DNA of 64,000 bases, taken from assembly GCA_944326365.1 (NCBI GenBank), contig CALVDR010000002.1, forward strand, positions 1 to 64,000. The letters run 5' to 3'. Positions 9,082 to 18,661 of the stretch are shown here, piece by piece. Source of the DNA: an uncultured Bacteroidales bacterium (GTDB lineage: Bacteria; Bacteroidota; Bacteroidia; Bacteroidales; UBA932). Positions within the stretch are counted from its first letter, which is position 1. The number at the start of each line of letters is the position of its first letter. The notes below the pieces were generated by a model, which saw nothing but the letters and a program-made list of their open reading frames with translations, did not search any database and was not told the origin of the DNA. The translations under genes were made by a program, and so were the position numbers.

Positions 9082-9834
9082 TTACCACAGGGAAGGCTCC
9101 AGTTCCTTCAGATGGAAACTTTTCCTGTGGTATGGCGAGAGTCCGTATTTCCGGATGGCTTCCACATGTTCCCGTGTAGGGTAGCCCATATTCCTGTCCC
9201 ATCCGTATTCCGGATATTCGGCCGCCAGTTTTCTCATGAATTCGTCCCTGTATGTCTTCGCCAGGACCGATGCCGCCGCTATGGACGCGAATTTCCCGTC
9301 ACCCTTGACTATGCAGCTGTACGGAATCCTGTCATACCGTTCCGGAATTCCCTTTTCCATCTTCCGGCCTGCGGCCAATGTCTTTGTCTGGCCGTCCCCG
9401 GCCAATATTCCCGTGCATCCGGTTTCATATCTGCCTGCCGGCCCCTTTTCAGCCGCCAAGGCGGCAATATATGAGAACGGCCGGAACCTGTTACCGTCGA
9501 TCAGGATGAAATCAGGTATGACAGACAGTCTCATGACGGCCCTCTGCATCCCTGCAATGGAGGCATTCAGTATATTGATGGAATCTATTTCCTCTGCGCT
9601 GACAGCTTCTACGGCGAAGGCTACGGCTTCCTTTTCTATGACAGGCCTGAGCAGGTTCCTGGCTTTTTCCGTCATTTTCTTCGAATCGTCCAGCATAGGA
9701 TGCCGGAAGTCCTCAGGCAATATCACTGCCGCGGCGAATACCGGGCCTGCGAGCGGGCCTCTCCCGGCCTCGTCGCATCCTGCCTCGGTGAGTCCCTGGT
9801 TCATATGTGAGAGTAGTTCTGTATGTGCGGTCAT
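9082..9834 (-). CDS. rnhB: Ribonuclease HII with an unusual in-frame insertion
   Basis: RNase HII cuts RNA in RNA-DNA hybrids and single ribonucleotides in DNA. The family motifs are present: GCDEAGRGPLAGPV (catalytic Asp-Glu), LDDSKKM, ILIDGNRF, KGDGKFASIAAASVLAKTYRD and GYPTREH. Length is 250 residues against about 200 in typical members. The excess is roughly residues 120-165, between ILIDGNRF and IPYSCIVKGDGK, where other RNase HII enzymes have only a short link. That stretch is encoded by short palindromes (9366-9468). It should sit in a loop away from the catalytic carboxylates, so activity is probably kept. Promoter at 9855-9862. Confidence 0.92.
   Translation of the reverse strand: MTAHTELLSHMNQGLTEAGCDEAGRGPLAGPVFAAAVILPEDFRHPMLDDSKKMTEKARNLLRPVIEKEAVAFAVEAVSAEEIDSINILNASIAGMQRAVMRLSVIPDFILIDGNRFRPFSYIAALAAEKGPAGRYETGCTGILAGDGQTKTLAAGRKMEKGIPERYDRIPYSCIVKGDGKFASIAAASVLAKTYRDEFMRKLAAEYPEYGWDRNMGYPTREHVEAIRKYGLSPYHRKSFHLKELEPSLW
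9366..9468. repeat. Short palindromes forming the RNase HII insertion
   Basis: Units seen on the plus strand are GGCCTGCGGCC (9366-9376), TGGCCGTCCCCGGCCA (9389-9404) and GCCGCCAAGGCGGC (9452-9465). Each is followed by AAT or AT, like the ATTG...CAAT units at 3697-3852. They fall within the extra coding stretch of rnhB. Confidence 0.6.
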
Positions 9835-9854
9835 GGTATCAAATACTGTCCCGA

Positions 9855-9862
9855 CAAAGATA
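9855..9862 (-). promoter_or_regulatory. -7 element TATCTTTG upstream of rnhB
   Basis: On the minus strand TATCTTTG matches TAnnTTTG, 20 bp before the rnhB ATG. The implied leader is very short. A second near match (CATCTTTG) lies a few bases upstream. Confidence 0.55.
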
Positions 9863-10036
9863 GCGACAAAGATGCATTATAAAAAACCGGGAAAAAATGA
9901 CAACCGTACCTTGCCTTAAATGGCGCATACAAGTGAAAAAAGAGAAAAAAAGCGTAAAAAAAAGAAAAATTGACAAGAAACTCTTGCATTTCGGTCTGTG
10001 ATGTGGCAGTTTTGCAGAAACCAAAAATCACCGCAT

Positions 10037-10252
10037 ATGAAGAATTTCGAAGAGGCTTTCGGGAAGTTCGGTCAGCTGCTCGAAGAAAACAGGCCTTATC
10101 TTGACCCGGGGTGCAGTTTCACTTCCATATGTTCTTTCCTGAAAGTCGACCCTGAAGCTTTCGGGGACTTCATATTCTCCCGGACAGGGTTTGACGGAGA
10201 GGAAGTTCTGGAAATATACCGCCGTTCCGAAACAGGGCGCACGATTCGCTGA
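10037..10252 (+). CDS. Small conserved Bacteroidales protein
   Basis: 71 residues from the ATG at 10037 (MKNFEEAFGKFG). It is helical and charged, with one SICSFLKVDPEAFGDFIF segment that resembles a helix-turn-helix half. No domain assignment can be made with confidence. It lies just before the EF-G2 gene on the same strand, but that gene has its own promoter element. Confidence 0.65.
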   Translation: MKNFEEAFGKFGQLLEENRPYLDPGCSFTSICSFLKVDPEAFGDFIFSRTGFDGEEVLEIYRRSETGRTIR

Positions 10253-10283
10253 GCGTCCTATTGTTTTTGCCGTACTATTTTAT

Positions 10284-10291
10284 TAGATTTG
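10284..10291 (+). promoter_or_regulatory. -7 element TAGATTTG upstream of EF-G2
   Basis: TAGATTTG fits TAnnTTTG. A TTG at 10261-10263 is 20 bp upstream and could be the -33 element. The start of transcription near 10297 gives a leader of about 57 nt before the ATG at 10354. Confidence 0.55.
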
Positions 10292-10353
10292 CAAAGATGG
10301 CCCCTCTGCAGATTAGTACGGGTAGAAGTTACACTAAATTAATAACGATAGAA

Positions 10354-12507
10354 ATGAAATTTTATTCAACTCAAGACATCCGGAATGTGGTACTGATCGG
10401 AAGCGCAAGATCAGGTAAAACCACATTATCTGAAGCCATGCTTTATGAAGGTAAAGTCATCGACAGAAGAGGTACGGTGGAAGCGAAGAATACGGTTTCG
10501 GACAATTCCGAAATCGAGCAGATCAACCAGAGATCGGTATATGCCACTCCACTGTATGCGGAGTTCATGGACACCAAATTCAATATCATAGACGCTCCGG
10601 GTGCCGATGATTTCGTCGGCGGCGCAGTGTCTGCGTTCAAGGTCTGCGAGACTGCGGTTCTGGTCATCAATGCACAGCAGGGAGTGGAAGTCGGTACTGA
10701 GATATTCGCCAGATATGCGGAAAAATACGGCGTGCCGATGATTGTGGCGGTGAACCAGTTGGACGGGGAGAAGGCATCGTGGGAGAATACCCTCGATACC
10801 ATGAAGGAAGCATTCGGGAAAAAACCGGTGATCATCCAGTACCCTGTGAATCCGGGGCCTGATTTCTATGGTTTCATCGATGTCCTGAAGATGAAGTATT
10901 ATCATTTCAAGGATGAGAACGGTACACGCGAGGATCTCGATATTCCCGAGCAGTACCGTGCAGAGGCGGAGGAACTGAGGTCTGCGCTTATCGAGAGGGC
11001 GGCAGAATATGATGACACGCTGATGGAGAAGTTTTTCGAAGCCGGCGTGCTTACGGAAGACGAAATACGCAAGGGTATAGGCATAGGCTGCAAGGCAGGA
11101 AACGTGCTGCCTGTCTTCTGCCTTTCTGCGAAAAGGGATATTGGCGTGAAACGCCTTATGGAATTTACTATCAAGGTGGCATCCTCTCCTGCCGAGAGAA
11201 AGGCCATGACCAAGTCAGGAACAGAGATAGAGTGCAAGCAGGATGCTCCTACTACACTCTTCATATATAAGACAGCCATCGAGCAGCATCTGGGTGAGGT
11301 GGTATATTTCAAGGTGATGTCGGGAGAGCTTACCGAGGGTCAGGATCTGGAGAATCCGGAGACCGGTGACAAGGAAAGGATCACTACCATCTATGCAGTG
11401 GCAGGGAAGAAGAAAGAGAGAGTGACCGACATGTTTGCAGGAGACATCGGGTGTACAGTGAAACTCCGTGCGGCGAAAACGAATGTCACCCTTTCGCAGC
11501 CTGGTACGGATATCGCGTACGAGCATATAAATTTCCCTCCTTCAAAATTCCGTACAGCCGTGAAGGCAAAGGATCAGAAGGACGAGGAGAAGATGAGCGA
11601 TGCCCTGAACAAGATTTCGGCAGAGGATCCTACCATAGTGGTGGAATATTCAAAGGAACTGAAGCAGACCATCCTGAGCGGACAGGGCGAGCAGCACATA
11701 AACATCGTGAAATGGAGACTCCAGAACGAAAACAAGATAGACATAGAGCTTTTCGCACCGAAGATTTCCTATCGCGAGACTATCACGAAAGTCGCCGCTG
11801 CCAGCTACAGACACAAGAAACAGTCCGGAGGTGCGGGACAGTTCGGAGAAGTGCATCTGCTGATATGCCCGTATGTGGAAGGTGAAGAAGCCGGAAACAA
11901 GTTCAAGATCGACGGTAAGGAGACAGTCCTGAACATAAAGGGAAAGGAAACCTACGATCTGGATTGGGGCGGCAAGCTCGAGTTCTACAACTGCATCGTC
12001 GGCGGAGCCATCGACGCGCGTTTCATGCCTGCCATCCTGAAAGGTATCATGGACAAGATGAACGAAGGCCCTCTGACAGGTTCTCTGGCCAGGGATATCA
12101 GGGTCTATGTGTATGACGGAAAGATGCACCCTGTAGATTCGAATGAAATATCGTTCGTGCTTGCTGCCAGAAATGCATTCAAGGAGGCTTTCCGCAATGC
12201 CGGACCTAAGATCATGGAGCCTATCTACAATGTGGAGGTGATGACACCGAGTGCCTACATGGGTTCCTGCATGTCGGATCTGCAGAACCGCAGGGCCATC
12301 ATCGAAGGCATGGGCAACGACAGAGGTTTCGATACCATAAAGGCCCGTGTCCCTCTCGCAGAACTGTACAAGTACTCCACTACATTGAGTTCCCTGACTT
12401 CAGGAAGCGCTACATTCACCATGGAATTTGCAGACTACCAGCCTGTACCTGGCGATGTGCAGGAGAAGCTCCTGAAAGCATACATGGAGCAGGAAAAGGA
12501 CGAATAG
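10354..12507 (+). CDS. Elongation factor G paralog EF-G2, GTPase-deficient type
   Basis: About 717 residues from ATG 10354 (MKFYSTQDIRNVVLIG). Domain order is that of EF-G: G domain, domain II, III, IV and V. The G1 loop is GSARSGKTT. The G3 motif reads DAPGADDFVGG, where normal EF-G has DTPGHVDF: the catalytic His is replaced by Ala. The G4 motif is NQLD instead of NKxD. This matches the Bacteroides EF-G2 group, shown in B. thetaiotaomicron to translocate without GTP hydrolysis and to matter in starvation and gut colonization. Not the main fusA. Followed by a clear terminator. Confidence 0.85.
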   Translation: MKFYSTQDIRNVVLIGSARSGKTTLSEAMLYEGKVIDRRGTVEAKNTVSDNSEIEQINQRSVYATPLYAEFMDTKFNIIDAPGADDFVGGAVSAFKVCETAVLVINAQQGVEVGTEIFARYAEKYGVPMIVAVNQLDGEKASWENTLDTMKEAFGKKPVIIQYPVNPGPDFYGFIDVLKMKYYHFKDENGTREDLDIPEQYRAEAEELRSALIERAAEYDDTLMEKFFEAGVLTEDEIRKGIGIGCKAGNVLPVFCLSAKRDIGVKRLMEFTIKVASSPAERKAMTKSGTEIECKQDAPTTLFIYKTAIEQHLGEVVYFKVMSGELTEGQDLENPETGDKERITTIYAVAGKKKERVTDMFAGDIGCTVKLRAAKTNVTLSQPGTDIAYEHINFPPSKFRTAVKAKDQKDEEKMSDALNKISAEDPTIVVEYSKELKQTILSGQGEQHINIVKWRLQNENKIDIELFAPKISYRETITKVAAASYRHKKQSGGAGQFGEVHLLICPYVEGEEAGNKFKIDGKETVLNIKGKETYDLDWGGKLEFYNCIVGGAIDARFMPAILKGIMDKMNEGPLTGSLARDIRVYVYDGKMHPVDSNEISFVLAARNAFKEAFRNAGPKIMEPIYNVEVMTPSAYMGSCMSDLQNRRAIIEGMGNDRGFDTIKARVPLAELYKYSTTLSSLTSGSATFTMEFADYQPVPGDVQEKLLKAYMEQEKDE

Positions 12508-12536
12508 AAATCTTCCTTGCCTGAAAAGAATTTGTA

Positions 12537-12589
12537 TGCCGGCCTGTCGATCCGCATAAGGATTCCAGACAGGCCGGCAAATTTTATTC
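12537..12589 (+). terminator. Rho-independent terminator of EF-G2
   Basis: A 12 bp perfect stem, TGCCGGCCTGTC (12537-12548) with GACAGGCCGGCA (12568-12579), is followed by AATTTTATTCT. Confidence 0.9.
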
Positions 12590-12618
12590 TATTCTGTCGA
12601 ATGCGTATTCAGCTACAT

Positions 12619-12830
12619 TAACGTCAGTTCGACGAATTATTTTACTTAGTACCAGAGACTTCGTCGAACTGACGTTACGATTTCTTCGAAATCTCCTTTC
12701 CTTTTACGTGTCACCCCACCTAAATCCTCCCCTACGTATGGGAGGACTTGCCTACGGATTCGTTCCACGAATCCTCTAAAAGAGGTAGTTCTCTGAAATT
12801 CACTGCGTTCTTTTCATCGAACTCACGTTA
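12619..12830 (+). mobile_element. MITE-like non-coding element, full copy
   Basis: About 212 bp with imperfect 18 bp terminal inverted repeats: left TAACGTCAGTTCGACGAA, right TTCATCGAACTCACGTTA. Inside are five more hairpins: a second inverted copy of the left end at 12660-12677, GATTTCTTCGAAATC, a CCTCCCC/GGGAGG stem, GGATTCGTTCCACGAATCC and CCTCTAAAAGAGG. An inverted second copy is at 58485-58695. No open frame of note. It lies between convergent EF-G2 and proA. A 3 bp CAT on both sides might be a target duplication, but this is weak. Confidence 0.8.
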
Positions 12831-12848
12831 CATTGAAGCCGGGCGTCG

Positions 12849-14105
12849 TTATTTCACCCTGATCTGCCCGTCTCCCGTTATGACATATTTGTAAGTGTTC
12901 AGCTCAGGCAGGGCCATAGGGCCGCGGGCATGAAGTTTCTGGGTGCTTATCCCTATTTCTGCACCGAAACCGAACTGCGCCCCGTCGGTGAAAGCAGTAG
13001 AGACATTCGCGTAAACGCAAGCCGCATCTACTTCGCGCAGAAACCTGTCCGCCGTCTCCTTGTTTTCCGTGACGATACATTCGCTGTGCTTCGAGGAATA
13101 TCTGGAAATATGCTCCAAGGCCTCGTCCAGACTGTCGACAGTCCTGACAGCCATGCGGTAAGAAAGGAATTCGGTCCCGAAACTGTCTTCATCCGCATGG
13201 AGAAGCAGTTCTGCCGGATAGTTCCCTTCCAGAGCGGCATAGGCAGCCTCGTCGGCATATATGACGACATCGTGGTCTTTCACTCCGCTGCACAGCCCCG
13301 GAAGATCGAACAGCCTGTCTTTATGGACTATCAGACAGTCAAGCGCGTTGCACACACTTACGCGCCTTGTTTTCGCGTTCGTCACTATGGCCGCTCCCTT
13401 GTCCAGATCTCCGTCCCTGTCGAAATACGTATGGCAGATTCCGGCACCTGTTTCTATGACAGGCACTCTGGCATTCTGCCGGACGAAATCTATCAGACGT
13501 TTGCTTCCACGCGGAATCACCAGGTCCACATCTCCGGCAGCTTCCAGGAGTGCCGCGGTGGAGTCATGGCCTGCAGGCATCAGAGTCACTGTGTTTTCAT
13601 CGAAGCCGCAGTCACGCAATACTGAACGTATCAGTTCCACGATGGCCGAATTCGTGCAGAAAGCATCGCTTCCGCCTTTCAGGATGCAGGCATTCCCTGA
13701 TTTCACACACAATGAAAATACATCGAAACTGACATTCGGACGGGCTTCATAGATGATTCCCACTACGCCGAAAGGCACGCTGACTTTCTGTATTTTCATC
13801 CCGTTCGGCCTGACAGTCTCGCTCAGAATCCTGCCTGCAGGGCATGGAAGTCCTGCCACATTCCTCATGTCGGCGGCTATCCCTTCGAGACGTCTGCTGT
13901 CCAGTTTCAGCCTGTCATACATAGGGTTATCTTCCGGCATTTTCGCCAGGTCGGCCCTGTTTGCCTCCAGCAGAGCGTCCTGGTTTTTCCCGATCCCGTC
14001 TGCCAGAGAAAGAAGCATGCCGCTTGTTTTCCCGTCGTCCGCAGATGCCAGGTCGGCGGCGGCTTTCTTCGCTGCCCGGAATATTTCCTTGAAATCAGCT
14101 TCCAT
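12849..14105 (-). CDS. proA: Glutamate-5-semialdehyde dehydrogenase
   Basis: 418 residues, usual ProA length. It reduces glutamyl-5-phosphate to glutamate-5-semialdehyde with NADPH, the second step of proline synthesis. The aldehyde-dehydrogenase-like fold is shown by [28 protein letters not shown], and the catalytic Cys is in [12 protein letters not shown]. It is the last gene of a run thrA-homoserine kinase-thrC-proC-proB-proA, 5 bp after proB. Confidence 0.95.
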   Translation of the reverse strand: MEADFKEIFRAAKKAAADLASADDGKTSGMLLSLADGIGKNQDALLEANRADLAKMPEDNPMYDRLKLDSRRLEGIAADMRNVAGLPCPAGRILSETVRPNGMKIQKVSVPFGVVGIIYEARPNVSFDVFSLCVKSGNACILKGGSDAFCTNSAIVELIRSVLRDCGFDENTVTLMPAGHDSTAALLEAAGDVDLVIPRGSKRLIDFVRQNARVPVIETGAGICHTYFDRDGDLDKGAAIVTNAKTRRVSVCNALDCLIVHKDRLFDLPGLCSGVKDHDVVIYADEAAYAALEGNYPAELLLHADEDSFGTEFLSYRMAVRTVDSLDEALEHISRYSSKHSECIVTENKETADRFLREVDAACVYANVSTAFTDGAQFGFGAEIGISTQKLHARGPMALPELNTYKYVITGDGQIRVK

Positions 14106-14110
14106 AGTAT

Positions 14111-15199
14111 TCAGTCTATATAAAGATAATCGTAATGTATGAGAGGCCGGCGGCCTTTCAGGCCAATGCTTTCGCGGGCCCTTACACTGTCGGCCGATAC
14201 TTTCCCTATGCCTGCGGCTGTCCCGTCAGGGGCAATGATCCTGACGATGTCGCCTTTCTCGAAATCACCGTCCACAGCAGTCACGCCTACAGGGAGCAGG
14301 CTCGACGCCTTTTCTCCGGTCAGGGCGGCCAGAGCTCCGGCATTGACATGGATATTCCCTTTGGCGAAGCCGTCGGAATGCGCTATCCATTTCTTGATAT
14401 GGGAAATAGGTTTGCCGGAAGGCAGGAATCTGGTGCAGCGTACCTCGCGGCCGGATTCCAGCAGGATATCTGTCAGTATTCCCGGCTTCTTGCCGTTCGC
14501 TATCACCACTTCGATACCTTCATCGGCTACCTTCGATGCTATCCTGTATTTGGTCAACATGCCTCCGCGGCCGAAACTTGATTTCTCCGTGCCTATGAAT
14601 CCCGCGACATCATCCCCTTTGCGTATTTCCCTGATGACCGATACTCCCGGGTCTGAAGGCCGTCCGTCATAAATCCCGTCCACGTTGCTCAGGATGACCA
14701 GACAGTCGGCATCCATCATCGACGCTACCATTCCGGACAGTTCGTCATTGTCAGTGAACATCAGTTCAGTGACGGAAATGGTGTCGTTCTCGTTTATGAC
14801 AGGAATGACGCCGTTTTCCAGCATCACATTCATGCAGTTCTGCTGGTTCAGATAGTGGTCCCTGGTAGACAGGCTTTCCTTGGTGGTCAGGACCTGGCCG
14901 CAGACGATGCCGTGACTGTCGAAAAGCCGGCAGTATATGTTTATCAGCCGGGCCTGCCCCACGGATGAGTACAGCTGCCTGGATGATACGGGATCCAGTT
15001 TCCTGTCGCATTTTACGATGCTTTTCCCGGATGCCACTGCCCCTGAAGATACCAGAATCACCTCCATGCCGGCTTTGCGCAGACTTGCTGTCTGGTCCGC
15101 GATACCGGACATGACTGTCTCGTCCAGCATTCCGTCCTTTCCTGTCAGGACATTGCTGCCGACTTTTATCACTGCTCTTCTGAATCTCGTTTTCATCAT
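14111..15199 (-). CDS. proB: Glutamate 5-kinase with PUA domain
   Basis: About 362 residues. The enzyme phosphorylates glutamate in the first, feedback-controlled step of proline synthesis. The amino-acid kinase domain has [14 protein letters not shown] and VSSGAVASG near the N-terminus and [12 protein letters not shown] and [12 protein letters not shown] in the middle. The PUA domain occupies about 275-355 ([20 protein letters not shown]). Start may be the first or the second Met (15199 or 15196). Gap to proC is 31 bp and to proA 5 bp. Confidence 0.95.
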   Translation of the reverse strand: MMKTRFRRAVIKVGSNVLTGKDGMLDETVMSGIADQTASLRKAGMEVILVSSGAVASGKSIVKCDRKLDPVSSRQLYSSVGQARLINIYCRLFDSHGIVCGQVLTTKESLSTRDHYLNQQNCMNVMLENGVIPVINENDTISVTELMFTDNDELSGMVASMMDADCLVILSNVDGIYDGRPSDPGVSVIREIRKGDDVAGFIGTEKSSFGRGGMLTKYRIASKVADEGIEVVIANGKKPGILTDILLESGREVRCTRFLPSGKPISHIKKWIAHSDGFAKGNIHVNAGALAALTGEKASSLLPVGVTAVDGDFEKGDIVRIIAPDGTAAGIGKVSADSVRARESIGLKGRRPLIHYDYLYID

Positions 15200-15230
15200 G
15201 TCTTGTTTTTCCGCTCAATCGCCGGCTGTT

Positions 15231-16031
15231 TTACATGCTGTGCATCAGTCCTTGGATCACTGCCTCTGAAAACCCGTTTTCTTCCATGGCTGACAGCCCT
15301 CTGAAAGTATATCCTCCAGGCGTGGTCACTTTGTCTATCTCCTTCTGCGGCATCGTCCCGTTTTCTTCAAGCAGGGCCAAAGCCCCTTTCATGGTGCTCA
15401 TGACTATCTGTCTCGCCTCTTTTTCCCCGAATCCGATTTTCACCCCTCCTCTGATCGCTGCATCGATGTATTTCAGGGCATATGCTATACCGCAGGAAGC
15501 CAGTGCAGTCCCGGCCGCCATCATTCCCTCATCCGTTCTCAGGACAATTCCCATCCTTCCGAAAATCTCCGACACTTCCCCGATCACATCCTCCGATGCT
15601 CCGCATGAGGCCATGAATGTAGTGCCCTGTCCCAGGGCAATGGCGGTGTTCGGTATTATTCTGAGCAGCGCCGGTGCCTTTCCGTCTTTTTCCAGCCATT
15701 CTGACCATTCGGAGAAACCGACACCTGCCACCACGGAGGCCACAGTACAGCGTCCGTAGTCCAGAACCGGCTTTATCTCTCGGGCTACGGCTTCCGCCTG
15801 CCATGGTTTCACTGCGATGACTGTAAGGTCAGACCCCGCGGCTGCGGCAGCATTGTCAAGCGATACGCCGATGCCGGGGTACAAGGCTCCGATTCTGTCA
15901 AGAGTCTCCTGTGTCCTGGCAGTGACAGTCAGATTCCGCAGGGAAAAACCGGGAGAGGAGGCAATGCCTGCAGCAATCGCCCCGCCCATGTTTCCTGCAC
16001 CGATGATACATATCCTGTTTATCTTTCTCAT
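15231..16031 (-). CDS. proC: Pyrroline-5-carboxylate reductase
   Basis: About 266 residues, start taken at the Met of MRKINRICIIGAGNMGG (16031); an in-frame Met two codons earlier is also possible. The NADPH Rossmann motif GAGNMGGAIAAG is at the N-terminus, and the C-terminal signature VTTPGGYTFRGLSAMEENGF is near the end. It makes proline from pyrroline-5-carboxylate. With proB and proA adjacent, the complete proline pathway is in one operon. Confidence 0.95.
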   Translation of the reverse strand: MRKINRICIIGAGNMGGAIAAGIASSPGFSLRNLTVTARTQETLDRIGALYPGIGVSLDNAAAAAGSDLTVIAVKPWQAEAVAREIKPVLDYGRCTVASVVAGVGFSEWSEWLEKDGKAPALLRIIPNTAIALGQGTTFMASCGASEDVIGEVSEIFGRMGIVLRTDEGMMAAGTALASCGIAYALKYIDAAIRGGVKIGFGEKEARQIVMSTMKGALALLEENGTMPQKEIDKVTTPGGYTFRGLSAMEENGFSEAVIQGLMHSM

Positions 16032-16064
16032 ATTCATTCCTCGCTGAGAGGCATTTTGCGGCTT

Positions 16065-17372
16065 TCAGTTCCGGCTTTCCAGATACTGCCTGAAATCATC
16101 GAAATCACTTGATATGCGGATTGATTTCTTCTCACCGGCCATGAAATCGCGCAGCCTCTGAGGGATGTCCACGTCTTTGTGTATGATATCTTCTACTGTA
16201 TCCTTGAATTTGGCCGGATGGGCGGTCTCCAGGAAAATGCCGTTTTCGTCATCTCCGAGATTGTCTGCGAGGCCCTGATATCCGCAGGCGCCGTGAGGGT
16301 CGAGCAGATATCCGTATTTGCCGTAAACTGTGGCTATGGTGTCCCTTATTTCGTCATCCGTGTATCTGCATCCGCCGATGTCTTTCCTGACGGCCTCCAC
16401 GGAATTCCCGTAGAGATCCATCACACGTGCAAAGTTGCTCGGATCACCCACATCCATGGCATTGGCGATGGTCCTGACTGATGCCCGAGGGGAGTAGATG
16501 CCGGTGCGGAGGTATTCCAGGAAGACGTCGTTCCTGTTGTTGGCTGCAATGAACCTTTTGACAGGCAGCCCCATGCGCCATGCGATGAGTCCTGCCGTGA
16601 TATTCCCGAAATTGCCGCTAGGCACACAGAAAACGACATTGTCGGCCTTGCCTGCTCTTTTCAGTTGTGCGTAAGCGTTGAAATAATAGAAAGCCTGGGG
16701 GAGGAAACGGGCTACGTTTATCGAATTGGCTGACGTCAGTGTCAGCATCCGGTTCAGGTCCTGGTCCATGAAGGCGGACTTCACCAGTCTCTGGCAGTCA
16801 TCGAAGTTTCCGGCGACTTCCAGGGCTGTGATGTTCTTCCCGAGTGTGGTGAACTGCTTTTCCTGGATTTCGCTCACTTTCCCTTCCGGGTAAAGGACGA
16901 TCACATCTATGCCGTCCACCCCGAGGAAGCCGTTGGCCACTGCGCTCCCGGTATCACCGGATGTGGCCACCAGTACTGTCACTTTTCCCGTCCCGCCTTC
17001 CTGTGCTATGAAATATGAAAGCATTCTGGCCATGAAACGGCCGCCGACATCCTTGAATGCCAGTGTCGGTCCGTGGAAAAGCTCCAGAGACCAGATGCGG
17101 TCATGTACATTCACTATCGGGGTGTCGAAGTTCAGAGTGTCGCAGACTATTTTCTTCAGGTCCTCCGACGGTATGTCCTCTCCGAAAAACTTTTCCGCCA
17201 CTGCCGTGGCAATTCCGTGGAAATCCATGTCCGCAATGTTCCCGAAGAATTCTTCCGGAAGCCTGCCGATGCGTTCCGGCATGTAGAGGCCCTTGTCCGG
17301 TGCCAGGCCTTTTTTCACCGCTTCGGCCAGAGAGACCTCCGGTGCCCGGTGATTTGTGCTGTAGTATTTCAT
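16065..17372 (-). CDS. thrC: Threonine synthase
   Basis: 435 residues. It converts O-phosphohomoserine to threonine with pyridoxal phosphate. The N-terminus MKYYSTNHRAPEVSLAEAVKKGLAPDKGLYMPE is typical of the family, and the PLP lysine is in GPTLAFKDVGGRFM. The phosphate-binding loop SGNFGN lies in the middle. It starts 18 bp after the homoserine-kinase-like gene, so the two are likely translated from one message. Confidence 0.95.
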   Translation of the reverse strand: MKYYSTNHRAPEVSLAEAVKKGLAPDKGLYMPERIGRLPEEFFGNIADMDFHGIATAVAEKFFGEDIPSEDLKKIVCDTLNFDTPIVNVHDRIWSLELFHGPTLAFKDVGGRFMARMLSYFIAQEGGTGKVTVLVATSGDTGSAVANGFLGVDGIDVIVLYPEGKVSEIQEKQFTTLGKNITALEVAGNFDDCQRLVKSAFMDQDLNRMLTLTSANSINVARFLPQAFYYFNAYAQLKRAGKADNVVFCVPSGNFGNITAGLIAWRMGLPVKRFIAANNRNDVFLEYLRTGIYSPRASVRTIANAMDVGDPSNFARVMDLYGNSVEAVRKDIGGCRYTDDEIRDTIATVYGKYGYLLDPHGACGYQGLADNLGDDENGIFLETAHPAKFKDTVEDIIHKDVDIPQRLRDFMAGEKKSIRISSDFDDFRQYLESRN

Positions 17373-17390
17373 ATCAAGTCCGTTTTAATG

Positions 17391-18605
17391 TCAGTCTCCA
17401 TGGAGGAAGAGCTCTATGAACTGCCGCCCGGCGATCTGTCCGTAGCTTCCTTCACGTGCGGAAAATTCATCGAATGCGTGGACGCTGTCACCGCTTCCGT
17501 TTGTCCTGTAGATGGTGAAAGGTATCGGCGCCGCAGTGTGTGTGCGGATGGCACATGGGGTAGGGTGGTCTGGAAGTATGGCGACGGAGACATTTTCATC
17601 CCAGCTCCTGATTTCTTCCAGTATCGGTTTCACTATCCGGTCGTTCAGGTATCTGATGGTCAGAACTTTCAGCTCCGGATCACCGTCATGTCCGGCTTCA
17701 TCGCTGGCTTCAAGATGCAGGAATACGAAATCCTGTTCCTTCAGGGCCTTGATGGCCGCCTCGGCTTTTCCTTCATAATTCGTGTCGTAGAGCCCTGTAG
17801 CTCCTTCCACGTATACCGGGTCAAGACCTGCATATACTCCTATGCCCTTTATCAGGTCTACGGCGGAAATCACCGAGCCGCTTCTGATTTCGGGAAACTG
17901 CTGCTGCATGGTTTCCATCTTCGGGCGGTAGCCGGGGGACCATGGCCAGATGCTGTTCGCCATGTCTTTTCCTGCCTTTGCGCGGGCGATGTTCACAGGA
18001 TGCCCGGGCAGGAGTTCCATTGATTTGAGGATCAGCCTGTTCAGTTTTTCCGCAGTTTCTTCGCTTCCTTCCATATCCGGTTTTACCAGATAGTTTCCGA
18101 ATTCGGCTCCGATGACATCGTGCGGCGGGGTGGTGATGATGTGTTTGTTCCCTCCTTTCATCTTGAGGAGATGCCTGTATGATACCCCGGGGAAGAAGTT
18201 CACATCCCCGCCGCCGAGTTCCTGCTGCAGGTATTCCATAAGCTGCGCAGCTTCTTCAGAACTGATCTGGCCTCCTGAGTGGTTTTTTATCCGGCCGTCT
18301 TCGATGGTGATGAGGTTGCATCGCATGGCCATCTCATTGTCCCCGATGGGGACACCCATACTGGCTGCTTCGAGGGAGCCGCGCCCTTCGAATACTTTCG
18401 GTAGGTCGTAGCCGAGTATGGCGAGATTCGCTATCTCGCTGCCAGGGGCGAATCCACGCGGGATGGTATCCAGAAGACCGTTGCGGCCATGTGCCGCCAG
18501 CCAGTCCATTTCAGGTTTGGCGGCAGCCTGCAGCGGGGTCTTTCCTCCCAGAGACGGAATCGGCTCGTCGGCCATTCCGTCGCCTAATATTATGATGTAT
18601 TTCAT
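17391..18605 (-). CDS. PGAM-type protein, probable homoserine kinase
   Basis: About 404 residues from the ATG at 18605 (MKYIIILGDGMADEP). It belongs to the archaeal-type cofactor-independent phosphoglycerate mutase branch of the alkaline-phosphatase superfamily: metal motifs DGMAD at the N-terminus and HLEASDEAGHDGD and ILPDHPTPCAIRTH in the C-terminal half. It sits exactly between thrA and thrC and no GHMP-type thrB is seen here. Members in this position in Bacteroides have been assigned as homoserine kinases. That assignment rests on family and context, not on any residue I can point to. Confidence 0.8.
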   Translation of the reverse strand: MKYIIILGDGMADEPIPSLGGKTPLQAAAKPEMDWLAAHGRNGLLDTIPRGFAPGSEIANLAILGYDLPKVFEGRGSLEAASMGVPIGDNEMAMRCNLITIEDGRIKNHSGGQISSEEAAQLMEYLQQELGGGDVNFFPGVSYRHLLKMKGGNKHIITTPPHDVIGAEFGNYLVKPDMEGSEETAEKLNRLILKSMELLPGHPVNIARAKAGKDMANSIWPWSPGYRPKMETMQQQFPEIRSGSVISAVDLIKGIGVYAGLDPVYVEGATGLYDTNYEGKAEAAIKALKEQDFVFLHLEASDEAGHDGDPELKVLTIRYLNDRIVKPILEEIRSWDENVSVAILPDHPTPCAIRTHTAAPIPFTIYRTNGSGDSVHAFDEFSAREGSYGQIAGRQFIELFLHGD

Positions 18606-18661
18606 GTCGTGTCGTCTTTGGTCCATTCGCCCCTCGGCGCCACTCCGGCAGGCAAGGGGAG

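Noticed and set aside
12616..12833. A clear target-site duplication around the MITE-like element
   Set aside because: Only a 3 bp CAT matches on both sides, and the other full copy does not share a comparable duplication; too weak to claim.
16973..18023. Large plus-strand open frame across thrC and the PGAM-type gene
   Set aside because: Antisense to two clearly conserved genes, with no family features.
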